Below are positions 22,120 to 33,530 of a DNA stretch of 41,273 nucleotides, piece by piece. Each line of letters begins with the position of its first letter. Positions within the stretch are counted from its first letter, which is position 1. Source of the DNA: Anaerolineae bacterium (lineage in GTDB: Bacteria > Chloroflexota > Anaerolineae > J102); assembly GCA_026991225.1 (NCBI GenBank), contig JALXCB010000154.1:1-41273 (forward strand), written 5' to 3'. The position numbers were made by a program, and so were the translations under genes. The notes beneath the pieces were generated by a model. It was given only the letters and a program-made list of their open reading frames with translations, ran no database searches and had not been told where the DNA came from.

Positions 22120-22316
22120 ATGATCGTCGGTTGCGGAAGGATCGCCAGGCCGACGTCGAGCGAGTCCGCGACAGACGTGATGCGTAATGCGTAATCCGTG
22201 ACGACCTTACGCATCACGCATTACGCATTACGTGCTTGGCTTCCCGCGCCGCCCTGGCCGCGAGGCGTTTTCATCGGTATCGGCGCGCCGCCGCGCGTGG
22301 CGCCTGCTATGAAAAT
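22120..22316. repeat. Full-length composite repeat with family A hairpin, reverse orientation
   Basis: AGGATCGCCAGGCCGACGTCGAGCGAGTCCGCGACAGACGTGATGCGTAATGCG...CGTGCTTGGCTTCCCGCGCCGCCCTGGCCGCGAGGCGTTTTCATCGGTATCGGCGCGCCGCCGCGCGTGGCGCCTGCTATGAAAAT. Confidence 0.8.
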
Positions 22317-22324
22317 AGGACTAG

Positions 22325-22450
22325 GGAACGCAGATGACGCAGATTGAAACGGATGAGCGCAGATAACAAAGAAAAAATCTGTGAAAATCATCTGCGAAAA
22401 TCAGCGTCGCATCCGCGTTATCAGCGTTCTCCTTCTCATCCGTATCGACG
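22325..22450. repeat. Family B repeat (CGCAGATGACGCAGATTGAAACGGATGAGCGCAGAT...)
   Basis: Imperfect inverted repeat, related to 36232..36345 and 40918..41020. Confidence 0.7.
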
Positions 22451-22494
22451 AGCCGTCGCTTGGAACGACTGGTTTGAAAATCGAGGTCTCACGC

Positions 22495-22585
22495 TCAGTA
22501 GACCAGGAAACCAGGAAACCGGACGACGTCGCTCACCCTTCCGGTCTACTGGCGCACCGGTCTACCGGTTTCCCGGCTTACCAGA
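22495..22585. repeat. GTAGACCAGGAAACCGG / CCGGTTTCCCGG repeat (family D) overlapping a gene 3' end
   Basis: Same modules at 1921..2000 and 34675..34795. Confidence 0.8.
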
Positions 22586-24754
22586 TACATTCAGCTTGCG
22601 TAGCCTTACCCGCACGTCGTAAAACGTGGGGCTTCCGCCCATATCGGTCTCGGTCTGGGACACAAGCCAGTTGACGTTATGCCCGTCTGGGCTGAGTTTG
22701 GCCCACCAGATGGTCGGGGCCAGCAACACGCCCGGCATGACGTCCTCCGTCACCCGCGCGGTGAGCTGCACCGGACCGCGGTCATTTTCCAGAATCACCG
22801 CATCCCCATCCCCGACGCCACGCGCCCGGGCGTCGTCGGGATGCACCCACACTGTCGGCTCGCCCTCGCGACGGCGGAAGCGTTCCATGTTGGCGAAGGT
22901 GGTGTTGAGGAAGTTGTGGGCTGGTGGGGAGATCAAGATTAAAGATTGAAGATTAAAGATTGATGGAGATCGTTCTACCTCCCTTTCTTCTTCGGTCTTC
23001 AGTCTTTGATCTTCAATCATCCAGTTGGGCGGGACCCAGGCGGGGAGGGGGTCGTAGCCGTCGTCGGCCATGCGCTGGCTGTAAAACTGGCATTTGCCAT
23101 CAGGCGTGGGGAAGCCGTCGGCGAAGGGAAGGAAGGGATCGGGCAGGTCGAGGCGGGCGAAGCCCTCGGCCAGCAGGCGCTCCCATGTGATCCCAGCCAG
23201 GGTGGGGTGGGTCTGCGCTTCGATGAATTCCTGCAAAATGCTGACGTCATCCTGCTCGAACGCGTCGTCGCGGAAGCCCAGGCCGCGGGCCAGACGCCGG
23301 AAGATCTCGCTGTTGGGCAGGCTGTCGCCCACGGGCGGGATGGCGGGCCGGTTCAGGGCCAGGTAGAGATGCCCGTAGGGCTTGAGGATATCCCAGTGTT
23401 CGAGCTGGGTGGTGGCGGGGAGGAGGTAGTCGGCAAAGTCGGCGGTGTCGGTCTGGAAGTGCTCCAGGACGACCGTGAGCAGGTCCTCGCGGGCCAGGCC
23501 CGCGCGCACGGCGCGCTGGTCGGGCGCAACCGCGGCGGGGTTGCTGTTGTAGACGATGAGGGCCATCACGGGCGGGCCCGCGTCCTCGGCCGCGGGCTTG
23601 CGGTCGATGGGCCGGGGCGCGTAGTAGGCTTGCGCCCGTCGCGCCGGATCCAGGCTGAGCGCGTCGCCCAGACGGATCATGTTGAGCGTGCGGGGCTGGC
23701 GGTCACCCAGCAGGTCGGGCCGTTTCAGCATGGTTTTGTCGAGATGAAAGGCGCCGCTGGCGCTGAGCAGCACGCCTCCGCCCCGATGGCGCCAATGCCC
23801 GACCAACGCGGGCAGGGTGGCGATGTTGCGCATGGCCATGCCCCCAGCTCCGTGGCGTTGCAAACCATAATTCACGCGGATGGCCGCGGGCCGGGCCGCG
23901 GCGTACTCCCGGGCCAGCCGCACGATGCGCAATGCCGGAATCCCGGTCATCTTCTCCGCCCAGGCGGGGGTGAACGTCCGCACCCGCGCCTTCAACGCCT
24001 CGAAGCCCGTGGTATGCTGCGCCACGAAATCGTGGTCCACCCGGTCTTCGGCGATGATGACGTGCATCATGGCCAGGGCCAGCGCGCCGTCCGTCCCCGG
24101 CCGGATGGGAATCCACTCATCCGCGATGCGGGCGGTGCGGGTGCGGGCCGGGTCGATGACGATGACGGGCGCGCCCCGCTTGCGGGCCTGCTGCACGAAG
24201 GGCCACAGGTGCATGTTGCTGGTGAGGGTGTTGTTCCCCCAGATGAGGATGAGCTGCGCGTGGGCGAAATCCTCGGGCGCGGGCCCCATGACCCGCCCGG
24301 TGACGTACTGAAACCCCTCGAAGCCTGCTTCGGAGCAGATGGTGCGGGCCAGCCGCGTCGCGCCCAGGCGGTTGAAGAAGCGGGAGGCCATGCCCTCGCC
24401 CTGGAGGAGGCCCATGGTCCCGGCGTAGGAGAAGGGCATGATGGCCTCGGGCCCGTGCCGGGCGACGATCTCGCCCAGGCGGTCGGCGATCTCGCGCACG
24501 GCTTGCTCCCAGCCGATGGGCTGGAACCGGCCCGCGCCCTTGGGCCCGACCCGCTTCAGGGGCGTGGTCAGGCGGTCGGGGTGGTAGGTGCGCTCCAGAT
24601 AGCGGTCCACCTTGCCGCACAGCCGCCCCCGCGTGACGGGGTGATGGGGATGGCCCTGGATGCGAACCGCGCGGCCGGTGGCGGGATCGATGGTCACCTG
24701 CCAGGCGCAGGTGTCGGGGCAATCGTGGGGGCAAACGCCGGTGATGACGGGCAT
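22562..24754 (-). CDS. Molybdopterin-dependent oxidoreductase (formate dehydrogenase/DMSO reductase superfamily) with a repeat-derived linker
   Basis: [12 protein letters not shown]...GRLCGKV [4Fe-4S]; [15 protein letters not shown]-terminal Molydop_binding region [18 protein letters not shown]. Confidence 0.92.
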   Translation of the reverse strand: MPVITGVCPHDCPDTCAWQVTIDPATGRAVRIQGHPHHPVTRGRLCGKVDRYLERTYHPDRLTTPLKRVGPKGAGRFQPIGWEQAVREIADRLGEIVARHGPEAIMPFSYAGTMGLLQGEGMASRFFNRLGATRLARTICSEAGFEGFQYVTGRVMGPAPEDFAHAQLILIWGNNTLTSNMHLWPFVQQARKRGAPVIVIDPARTRTARIADEWIPIRPGTDGALALAMMHVIIAEDRVDHDFVAQHTTGFEALKARVRTFTPAWAEKMTGIPALRIVRLAREYAAARPAAIRVNYGLQRHGAGGMAMRNIATLPALVGHWRHRGGGVLLSASGAFHLDKTMLKRPDLLGDRQPRTLNMIRLGDALSLDPARRAQAYYAPRPIDRKPAAEDAGPPVMALIVYNSNPAAVAPDQRAVRAGLAREDLLTVVLEHFQTDTADFADYLLPATTQLEHWDILKPYGHLYLALNRPAIPPVGDSLPNSEIFRRLARGLGFRDDAFEQDDVSILQEFIEAQTHPTLAGITWERLLAEGFARLDLPDPFLPFADGFPTPDGKCQFYSQRMADDGYDPLPAWVPPNWMIEDQRLKTEEEREVERSPSIFNLQSLILISPPAHNFLNTTFANMERFRRREGEPTVWVHPDDARARGVGDGDAVILENDRGPVQLTARVTEDVMPGVLLAPTIWWAKLSPDGHNVNWLVSQTETDMGGSPTFYDVRVRLRKLNVSGKPGNR

Positions 24755-24817
24755 GATAGGGTGGGTTCCGTGCTCAGTGTCGGGGGTAAGAGGGTTTGAA
24801 ATTGGCGTGGCGCACTC

Positions 24818-24851
24818 AGACCTTGGAGGTCTGCGCAGACCTCCGAGGTCT
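24818..24851. promoter_or_regulatory. 34-bp near-perfect palindrome upstream of the molybdopterin oxidoreductase
   Basis: AGACCTTGGAGGTCTGCGCAGACCTCCGAGGTCT; differs from its reverse complement by one base pair. Confidence 0.5.
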
Positions 24852-24987
24852 CATGCCGGGCGCTGGCGGGTGCGACCCCAATTATTGGCAGGCGCTTTCC
24901 GCTGGTTGATAGACATACGTAATTATACAGGTATCCAACGAAATGTCTTGCCACGAAGGCTCGAAGGAACGAAGACAATGCAGGTTT

Positions 24988-25129
24988 GTAACTGCTAAGG
25001 TCGTTGGCCGCAATCGGCCTCTTTTGCCACGAAGACACGACGGAAACGAAGACACGAAGTCATTCAAAAAGATTTTATCCGTGTTTCCTCCTATCCGTGT
25101 CAAGTGAACAGGGCTACGTTAGCAGTTAC
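24988..25129. mobile_element. MITE-like element (family M) copy 2 with perfect 8-bp TSD GCAGGTTT
   Basis: GTAACTGCTAA...TTAGCAGTTAC; GCAGGTTT at 24980-24987 and 25130-25137. Confidence 0.85.
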
Positions 25130-25289
25130 GCAGGTTTGCAAGTTTGCAGGTCGCAAGTGGCAAGTCCTTCTTGCAGCAAGGTTTTTCACATGCTATTTGC
25201 CACCTGCCACTTTTCCCTTCGCGCCTCCGTGTCGTCGCGGTTTTTGACCTCGCATGAAGGGTGCGTGTTACGTGTATAGTTACAACCTC

Positions 25290-25994
25290 TCACCCACTCG
25301 GGCGACGCCAGGGGCGGCGCGCGGGTCCGCCCATGTCCAGCAGCAGGTCCGCCAAAACCCGCGTCCGATCCGCTTCCGTATCGAAGTGCAGGTGGAATGT
25401 GTCTTCCAGGGGGCGGCCCTTCTCGTCGAAACGGCGGTAGCGCAGGCGCAGGCCCGGCTCCACCCGACCGCCGAAGTAAATCCGGCCCGGGGTCGCATCC
25501 AGCAGGTTTTCGGGCGTGATGAAACGATACCACATGCCCAGATGCTCGGGGGGAAATTCGCCGATCTTGAGGAAGCGCGTTGGGGTGAGACGGGCCATGA
25601 TCGCGTGCTCCCGAGTCTCGAAGGTGCGATAGTAGGCGATGAGCCGGGTCCAGTCGGCCTCCTTGCCTTCCACCTCGAAATGGCCCGACGCGTGGTGCAG
25701 GAGCTTGTCCTGGGGCCAGAGGGGCGGAGGCGGGTCTTCGGGCGGCTCAGGCGTTTCGGGCGTGAAGTGGATGTAATACCGGCGGCGGGCGACGCGGCTG
25801 CCCAGGCTGAGCAGGAGGATGAGGGCCAGGAAGACGCCCGCCACGATGAACCGGCCCGGCACGCCGAACAGCAGAGCCAGCACCACCATCATGACAAACA
25901 CCCAGTTCACCCACGTGCGCATCCGCACCTCGAAGAAAAACGTGTTGTCGAGCAGATAAAGTAAGCGATAGAGTTGACCGATGAGTCGATGCAT
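25290..25994 (-). CDS. Hypothetical membrane protein
   Basis: Two hydrophobic segments (WVFVMMVVLALLFGVPGRFIVAGVFLALILLLSL), then a soluble domain. Confidence 0.65.
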   Translation of the reverse strand: MHRLIGQLYRLLYLLDNTFFFEVRMRTWVNWVFVMMVVLALLFGVPGRFIVAGVFLALILLLSLGSRVARRRYYIHFTPETPEPPEDPPPPLWPQDKLLHHASGHFEVEGKEADWTRLIAYYRTFETREHAIMARLTPTRFLKIGEFPPEHLGMWYRFITPENLLDATPGRIYFGGRVEPGLRLRYRRFDEKGRPLEDTFHLHFDTEADRTRVLADLLLDMGGPARRPWRRPSG

Positions 25995-26012
25995 ACACTC
26001 ATTTTAGCACAA

Positions 26013-26104
26013 TTTATCCCAAAGTTTATCCCAAATATCCCAAGTTTTATCCCAAACCGAGCGCGGTCAGGTTATCCCAAAGTTTATCCCAAATATCCCA
26101 ACCC
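26013..26104. repeat. Iteron-like TTATCCCAAA direct repeats
   Basis: TTATCCCAAAGTTTATCCCAAATATCCCAA occurs twice, plus TTTTATCCCAAACC. Confidence 0.8.
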
Positions 26105-26248
26105 GTAACTACGAAGGTGTCGCCACCACTTTTTGCCACGAAGACGCGAAGAAAAGCGAAGGTGCGACGTATTTTCCCTTCGTGTCTTCGAAAAACTTCG
26201 AGCCTTCGTGGCTTTTTGCGGCCTAAAGTCAAGTGCGTTAGCAGTTAC
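26105..26248. mobile_element. MITE-like element (family M) copy 3 with perfect 8-bp TSD CCCAACCC
   Basis: GTAACT...TTAGCAGTTAC; CCCAACCC at 26097-26104 and 26249-26256. Confidence 0.82.
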
Positions 26249-26258
26249 CCCAACCCGT

Positions 26259-27647
26259 TTATTGCGGTTTCCGCTTCAGCACGTAATAGGTGCCCTTCTT
26301 CACCCCGATCTTCAACAAAATTCCCTTGTTCACCAGATCCACCAGGTCCAGGCGCAGGGTTTCGGCGCTGACGTTGGGGCAAAGTTGGCGGTAGTCCCGA
26401 TTGGTGATGCGGCCCTGCTCCTGCACCCACTGCAATGCTTTCATCTGCCGCTCGTTCATGTCCGTCTCCCATTCGGGCATGGGATGGAACTCGCCCACCT
26501 CGTGGCCCTTGCGCAACACGACGGTGAAGCTGTGGGGCGTGGCCCGGAATTCGGGCGCAGGATGCCCGGCCGCCACCATGGACTCGATCATCTTGTCCAC
26601 GCCCAGGCCCAGCTCCTCGATGTAGCCCCATTGCAGCAGCCCGTTGACGATGCGGGGATTGCGGCTGAAATGTTCGTCCACGATGTTCTTCAGGGTGATG
26701 TAGCCGGGCAGCCCGCCGGGCGAGGTGACCTCCATACGATCCTTGAACATGAACACCTCGATGCGACGGCCCTGGATGCGGTAATCGCGATGCGCCACCG
26801 CATTGATCAACGCCTCGCGCACTGCGATCATGGGGTATTCCGTCTCTTCCTGCCGCTGCAACCCCCGTACGACGGCTTTCTTGTCCATGCTCTCCCACAC
26901 CACCTGCCAGGTGCGCTCGATCATCCGGGCCAGCGGCCCGCTGATATCCACCCGCCGCCCGTAGCCGATCTCGCCCTTGCCCATGTGCCGGTCTGTGCCC
27001 GGAAATTTCACGAAGGTGAGCCCGGCCTGGGGCAGAAAGAGCTGCGGGTCCCGTCCGAACAGCAACATGCCGCTGATGGTGGCCATTCCCCGTTCGGTCA
27101 GGGCGCCGATCTGCTTGAGCAGGGATTGGGTGGAGCCCACGAAGGCGCTGGGCTGCCGCCGCTGGCGGTGTTCGATGTACTCATCGATGACGTCGGTGTC
27201 GAAATCGGCGATGGACGCGCCCGGAATCTCCTCCAGCTCGAACGCGCCCGTGGCCCGTCCCACCGCGGCCAGGGTCAGCTCCTGGCCCGTGAGCGTCCGA
27301 TTTTCCGTTCCGCGTCGGGCCAGCACCCGGCCATCGGGCAGGGTGTGGAGATCGGGGCTGCGGGGCACGTGGAAGACCAGCACCGCGCCCTGGGGCAGCT
27401 CGTAGGTTTCGGCCTCCACCTGCACCGGCGGCCGCACCTGGGTGATGGCCATGCCCACGATGTCGTCCGCGTCCTCGGTCTGCAATCCCTTGTACACCCG
27501 GCCTTTCTCATCCGCCCCCACGACGATATCCCCGCCCTCAGTGTTGGCGAACGCGACGATGGTCTCCAGCACCCCGTCGGGGTCTAGCGAGGGGAAGAAG
27601 GCCAGTTGCAGCCCGGGCTTGCGGGCGAGGAGGTAGGAGAGGGACAT
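26259..27647 (-). CDS. ATP-binding protein with Schlafen/AlbA_2-type domain (COG2865-like putative regulator)
   Basis: VLETIVAFANTEGGDIVVGADEKGRVYKGL; YPMIAVREALINAVAHRDYRIQGRRIEVFMFKDRMEVTSPGGLPG; C-terminal winged-helix-like region. Confidence 0.88.
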   Translation of the reverse strand: MSLSYLLARKPGLQLAFFPSLDPDGVLETIVAFANTEGGDIVVGADEKGRVYKGLQTEDADDIVGMAITQVRPPVQVEAETYELPQGAVLVFHVPRSPDLHTLPDGRVLARRGTENRTLTGQELTLAAVGRATGAFELEEIPGASIADFDTDVIDEYIEHRQRRQPSAFVGSTQSLLKQIGALTERGMATISGMLLFGRDPQLFLPQAGLTFVKFPGTDRHMGKGEIGYGRRVDISGPLARMIERTWQVVWESMDKKAVVRGLQRQEETEYPMIAVREALINAVAHRDYRIQGRRIEVFMFKDRMEVTSPGGLPGYITLKNIVDEHFSRNPRIVNGLLQWGYIEELGLGVDKMIESMVAAGHPAPEFRATPHSFTVVLRKGHEVGEFHPMPEWETDMNERQMKALQWVQEQGRITNRDYRQLCPNVSAETLRLDLVDLVNKGILLKIGVKKGTYYVLKRKPQ

Positions 27648-27652
27648 GGGGT

Positions 27653-27685
27653 TCAGTAATCAGTGAGCAGTGATCAGTAATCAGT
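27653..27685 (-). promoter_or_regulatory. Family E leader repeat 5 nt upstream of the 27647 start
   Basis: Sense strand: ACTGATTACTGATCACTGCTCACTGATTACTGA-acccc-ATG. Confidence 0.6.
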
Positions 27686-27723
27686 TGAAAATAGCGCGCT
27701 CACATTGGGCGAAGCGGCCATGA

Positions 27724-27783
27724 GCGTGATGCGTGAAAACGTGAAAAGTGAACTCGTCACGCATTACGCATTACGTTTCACGC
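27724..27783. repeat. Family A hairpin repeat
   Basis: GCGTGATGCGTGAAAACGTGAAAAGTGAACTCGTCACGCATTACGCATTACGTTTCACGC. Confidence 0.8.
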
Positions 27784-27821
27784 GATTAGCTTCCCGCGCC
27801 AATGCAGCTGCAAAGCATTTT

Positions 27822-30347
<2,526 letters not shown>

Positions 30348-30353
30348 GGATAC

Positions 30354-30392
30354 TCAGTAATCAGTAAGCAGTGTTCAGTCGTCAGTGTTCAG
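30354..30392 (-). promoter_or_regulatory. Family E leader repeat 6 nt upstream of the gyrA start
   Basis: Sense strand: CTGAACACTGACGACTGAACACTGCTTACTGATTACTGA-gtatcc-ATG. Confidence 0.6.
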
Positions 30393-30704
30393 CAGGCTAC
30401 GCGCCGCTTTTTGCGTCGAACTTCCAACACTGGCTTTCCTGAAAAAACTCATGTCACCGCAGCGTGCGCTGAGAGCGCAGAGAAAATCCTGGGGTATCAC
30501 AGAGAAAAACACCTCTGAATCCAATCTTTTAACTCTGCGTCCTCTGCGTTCTCCGCGGTGAACAACCTTTTTGCAGGGCAGCCAACACTTTTCGAATCGC
30601 CAGAGAGACGTTGGGCGGTCGTTTTGCCAACACCCCATTATATCATTTTTCGCCGATTTTCCCCACTTTTGGAACAGATGGGCGGGCATGGAAGCCCACC
30701 CATG

Positions 30705-33152
30705 TCACGATCCGGCCATCTCCCGCAGCTCCACCGGAATGCTGATCACCAGGCGGTCGCCATCCAGGGCTTCGACGATGAGCCCGCGGATGCGCAGCCT
30801 GCCCATGGGCGTCTGCGGTTCGTGGTATTCCCAATAGGGCGAGTCGATGAAGTCGTTTCCATACGCGTCATTGAACGCATCCCAATCCATGACGCCGCCC
30901 TGGGCGAGCGCGTCTGAGAAGGCTTTGCGTTCGTAGGGCGTCAGGGAATCCAGCAAGCGCTCCAACGTCTCGGGCTGCTTCATGCGCGCCACCAACAGGT
31001 CCAGCAGCTCTTGCTTGCGCAATTGCGACCATCCTCCCTCGGGCGCGATATGCCAGCCCATGGCCTTGAGTTGATCTTTGGTGTAGACGCCCAGGGCTTC
31101 GGCCACGGTGGGGTGGGGGTTGGTCAGTTTTTTCTGCTGGCGTTTTCGATAACGCAGGGCGTCTTTCTTCCACATTTTTCGAAGTTGGGCTTTTTCTTCG
31201 AGACTCCAATCCGAGAAATACATGCGCTCTAGCCGGTCCAGCTCTCGCTGCGCCAGGATGTGTTCCGGATAGGCCTCCAGGGCGCGCTGGAGCAAGGCCT
31301 CCGCCCGCACATATTCGGCTTTTTCGATGAGGATGCGAGCCTGCGCGGAGGCCAGTGCGGCGACTTCGGAGGGATGATAATCGGACCGATGGGCGACGGG
31401 CTCTAAGACCACTTCCGCCTTATCGATTCGCCCTTCTTCCAGAAAGATCTGGGCCAGATTGGTGCGCGCGAAAAGATAGTCAGGATCGATTTCAAGCGCT
31501 TTGTTGAGCAACGCCTTTGCTTCATGAACGCGGCCTTCCTGCATGGCGAAGGTCGCCAGGTTGTTGTAGGCTTCTTTCACCTGGGGATTGTGTTCCAACG
31601 CGCGCTGGAACGCTTCCCGCGCGTCATCATGACGCCCTTCTTCGAGGGCTTTGTACCCCTCTTCCAGGAGATCGAAAACGACGATGTCATATTGTTGGAA
31701 ATGAGCTGGATCGAGGATCGTTTCGCGGACTTCCAGGGACTTCACGCCCTCGTCGTCCCAGAACTGGATGGTTGTTCCAGGCGGGAAGACGCCCGCTTCT
31801 ACCAGGATTTGCAGAGCGTACAAGCGATCCTCTTTGCTTCCTTTCCGTCCCAAAGCGAATTCCTTCAGGATGGCGTGGGCTTCGGGCGTGCCCAACCCCT
31901 CCAGCATGAATAAAACCTCATCCGGGGCTTCGAATTCCTCCAACGTCTGTTTCAGCGCCACGTAGATTCCGGGAAACTGGTCGGTGATCGCCAGGATTTG
32001 CGCTTGTACATCCTCGGGGCGGTTAGAGCTCATCTTCTCGTCGATGAGCTGGGAAAGGGTTTCCAGGGGCTGAAGGGGCGTCATTTCGGCGGGGCTGAAA
32101 TAGGGATACCGATCCATCAACCCGGGGCCGGGACGTCCTTGTTTGACCATGTCCAGGAAAGCATGTGCGCGAGGTATGGCGGCCCTTAGCTCTCGGAACC
32201 AACCCATAGCTTCGCTGCGTTTGCCCGAATTAGCCGAGGCTACGGCCAGGAAGAATGTGGCCCGATCCATCAACTCAAGGGACAGATCAAGGGTGTCCAT
32301 CACAGGGGAAAGCAGATCGTACACCGCTTCATCCTCTTCCATCACCGCGGCCGCCTCCGCCTTTTTCAGCCGCCCCTCATCCGTTTCAGGCGCCAGTGGT
32401 TTCAATCGCTCCCACATGGCTTTTGCTGCTTCCTCCTGGCCCGTCCAGGCCAGGAAGCGCACCAGATTGGACAGGGCGAAGATGTTGTCGGGGGCCGTTT
32501 CCAGCACGCGATAAGAGGTTTCAATGGCCTGCCGCCATGCGCCGGTCAGGAAATAAGCGGAGGCCAGGTTGTTCAAAGCGGGGGGATAATCCTCTCCCAG
32601 ATGGCGCAACGCTTCCTGGGCGAAAGAAATCGATTCTTCCAACCGGCCCATCGCCAGAAGCAATCGGCCTCGATGGAAAGCAGTCAACCCCTTTTTGGCT
32701 TCATCGTAAGGGATGCCCCTGCGTTCTCCGATGGTTTTGATGTCTTCTTCCCAACCACGCATCTCCGTCAGGATATCTTCCGGCACAGACTCTCTGTCCA
32801 GGCTTCTCGCCTTCTCATAAAGGGGCAGGGCCAGCACATGGTTTCCGGTCAGCGCATACAACGATCCCAACATGCCCAACAGAGCGGGCTCCTGTTCGAT
32901 GGCGGCGGCCTTTTCCAGGAAGGTGATGGCCATAAAGGGCGCGCCGCGTTCCATGTACGCCAGGCCCAGGAAGACGTAGAGTTGGGCGTTGCGCGGCTCC
33001 TTCTCGGCCCAGGGGGTGAGCAGGTCGATCACTTCATCGAATCGGCCTTGTTGTGCAAGTTGGGCGGCGCGTTCCAGATCGTTTGACAACCCGGAATGAG
33101 CGTGATCTCGTCGGCGACCGAAGAATCTCCGTTTTTTCTTTTTTCGTTTCAT
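30705..33152 (-). CDS. Large TPR-repeat protein (815 aa), basic N-terminus
   Basis: Several TPR-like units (AREAFQRALEHNPQVKEAYNNLATFAMQEGRVHEAKALLNKALEIDPDYLFARTNLAQIFLEEGRIDKAE). Confidence 0.85.
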   Translation of the reverse strand: MKRKKKKRRFFGRRRDHAHSGLSNDLERAAQLAQQGRFDEVIDLLTPWAEKEPRNAQLYVFLGLAYMERGAPFMAITFLEKAAAIEQEPALLGMLGSLYALTGNHVLALPLYEKARSLDRESVPEDILTEMRGWEEDIKTIGERRGIPYDEAKKGLTAFHRGRLLLAMGRLEESISFAQEALRHLGEDYPPALNNLASAYFLTGAWRQAIETSYRVLETAPDNIFALSNLVRFLAWTGQEEAAKAMWERLKPLAPETDEGRLKKAEAAAVMEEDEAVYDLLSPVMDTLDLSLELMDRATFFLAVASANSGKRSEAMGWFRELRAAIPRAHAFLDMVKQGRPGPGLMDRYPYFSPAEMTPLQPLETLSQLIDEKMSSNRPEDVQAQILAITDQFPGIYVALKQTLEEFEAPDEVLFMLEGLGTPEAHAILKEFALGRKGSKEDRLYALQILVEAGVFPPGTTIQFWDDEGVKSLEVRETILDPAHFQQYDIVVFDLLEEGYKALEEGRHDDAREAFQRALEHNPQVKEAYNNLATFAMQEGRVHEAKALLNKALEIDPDYLFARTNLAQIFLEEGRIDKAEVVLEPVAHRSDYHPSEVAALASAQARILIEKAEYVRAEALLQRALEAYPEHILAQRELDRLERMYFSDWSLEEKAQLRKMWKKDALRYRKRQQKKLTNPHPTVAEALGVYTKDQLKAMGWHIAPEGGWSQLRKQELLDLLVARMKQPETLERLLDSLTPYERKAFSDALAQGGVMDWDAFNDAYGNDFIDSPYWEYHEPQTPMGRLRIRGLIVEALDGDRLVISIPVELREMAGS

Positions 33153-33223
33153 GGTGACAGCAGTTTGTTGAGGAGGTCAAGGGCGGGACGCTCCTGGTTT
33201 CTTGTCACCGCCGCGTGTGGTTA

Positions 33224-33490
33224 TCAGCGAGCGCTCAGCTTCTCCACGATGTTGATATAGCGCTGCATGGCCACTTCCTTGGGCATGCCTTTGAGCTTCT
33301 TCCAGGCGTCGTACTTGGCCCGGCCCGCGAAGTCGGTGAATCCGGGCCGTTTGCCCTGGACGTCGCCCGCGATGGCCTGTTTGTAGTAGGCGTAGAGCTT
33401 GAGCAGGGTGTCGTTATCCGGGCGAGAGGGCAGGTTGAGGGCGTCCTTGGCCGCTTGATCGAATCGGGCTTGCAGGTCCTCTTGGGTCAC
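33224..33490 (-). CDS. Acyl-CoA-binding protein (ACBP)
   Basis: LQARFDQAAKDALNLPSRPDNDTLLKLYAYYKQAIAGDVQGKRPGFTDFAGRAKYDAWKKLKGMPKEVAMQRYINIVEKL. Confidence 0.92.
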   Translation of the reverse strand: MTQEDLQARFDQAAKDALNLPSRPDNDTLLKLYAYYKQAIAGDVQGKRPGFTDFAGRAKYDAWKKLKGMPKEVAMQRYINIVEKLSAR

Positions 33491-33530
33491 GGTGTGCCTC
33501 CTGGGAAAGTGTGGGCGAGAGCGATGATCT

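Noticed and set aside
23006-24799. 597-aa plus-strand ORF opposite the molybdopterin oxidoreductase
   Set aside because: Shadow ORF; no motifs.
26013-26104. TTATCCCAAA boxes as DnaA boxes / oriC
   Set aside because: They do not match TTATNCACA, and no dnaA/dnaN or AT-rich unwinding region is nearby; gyrA alone is not sufficient.
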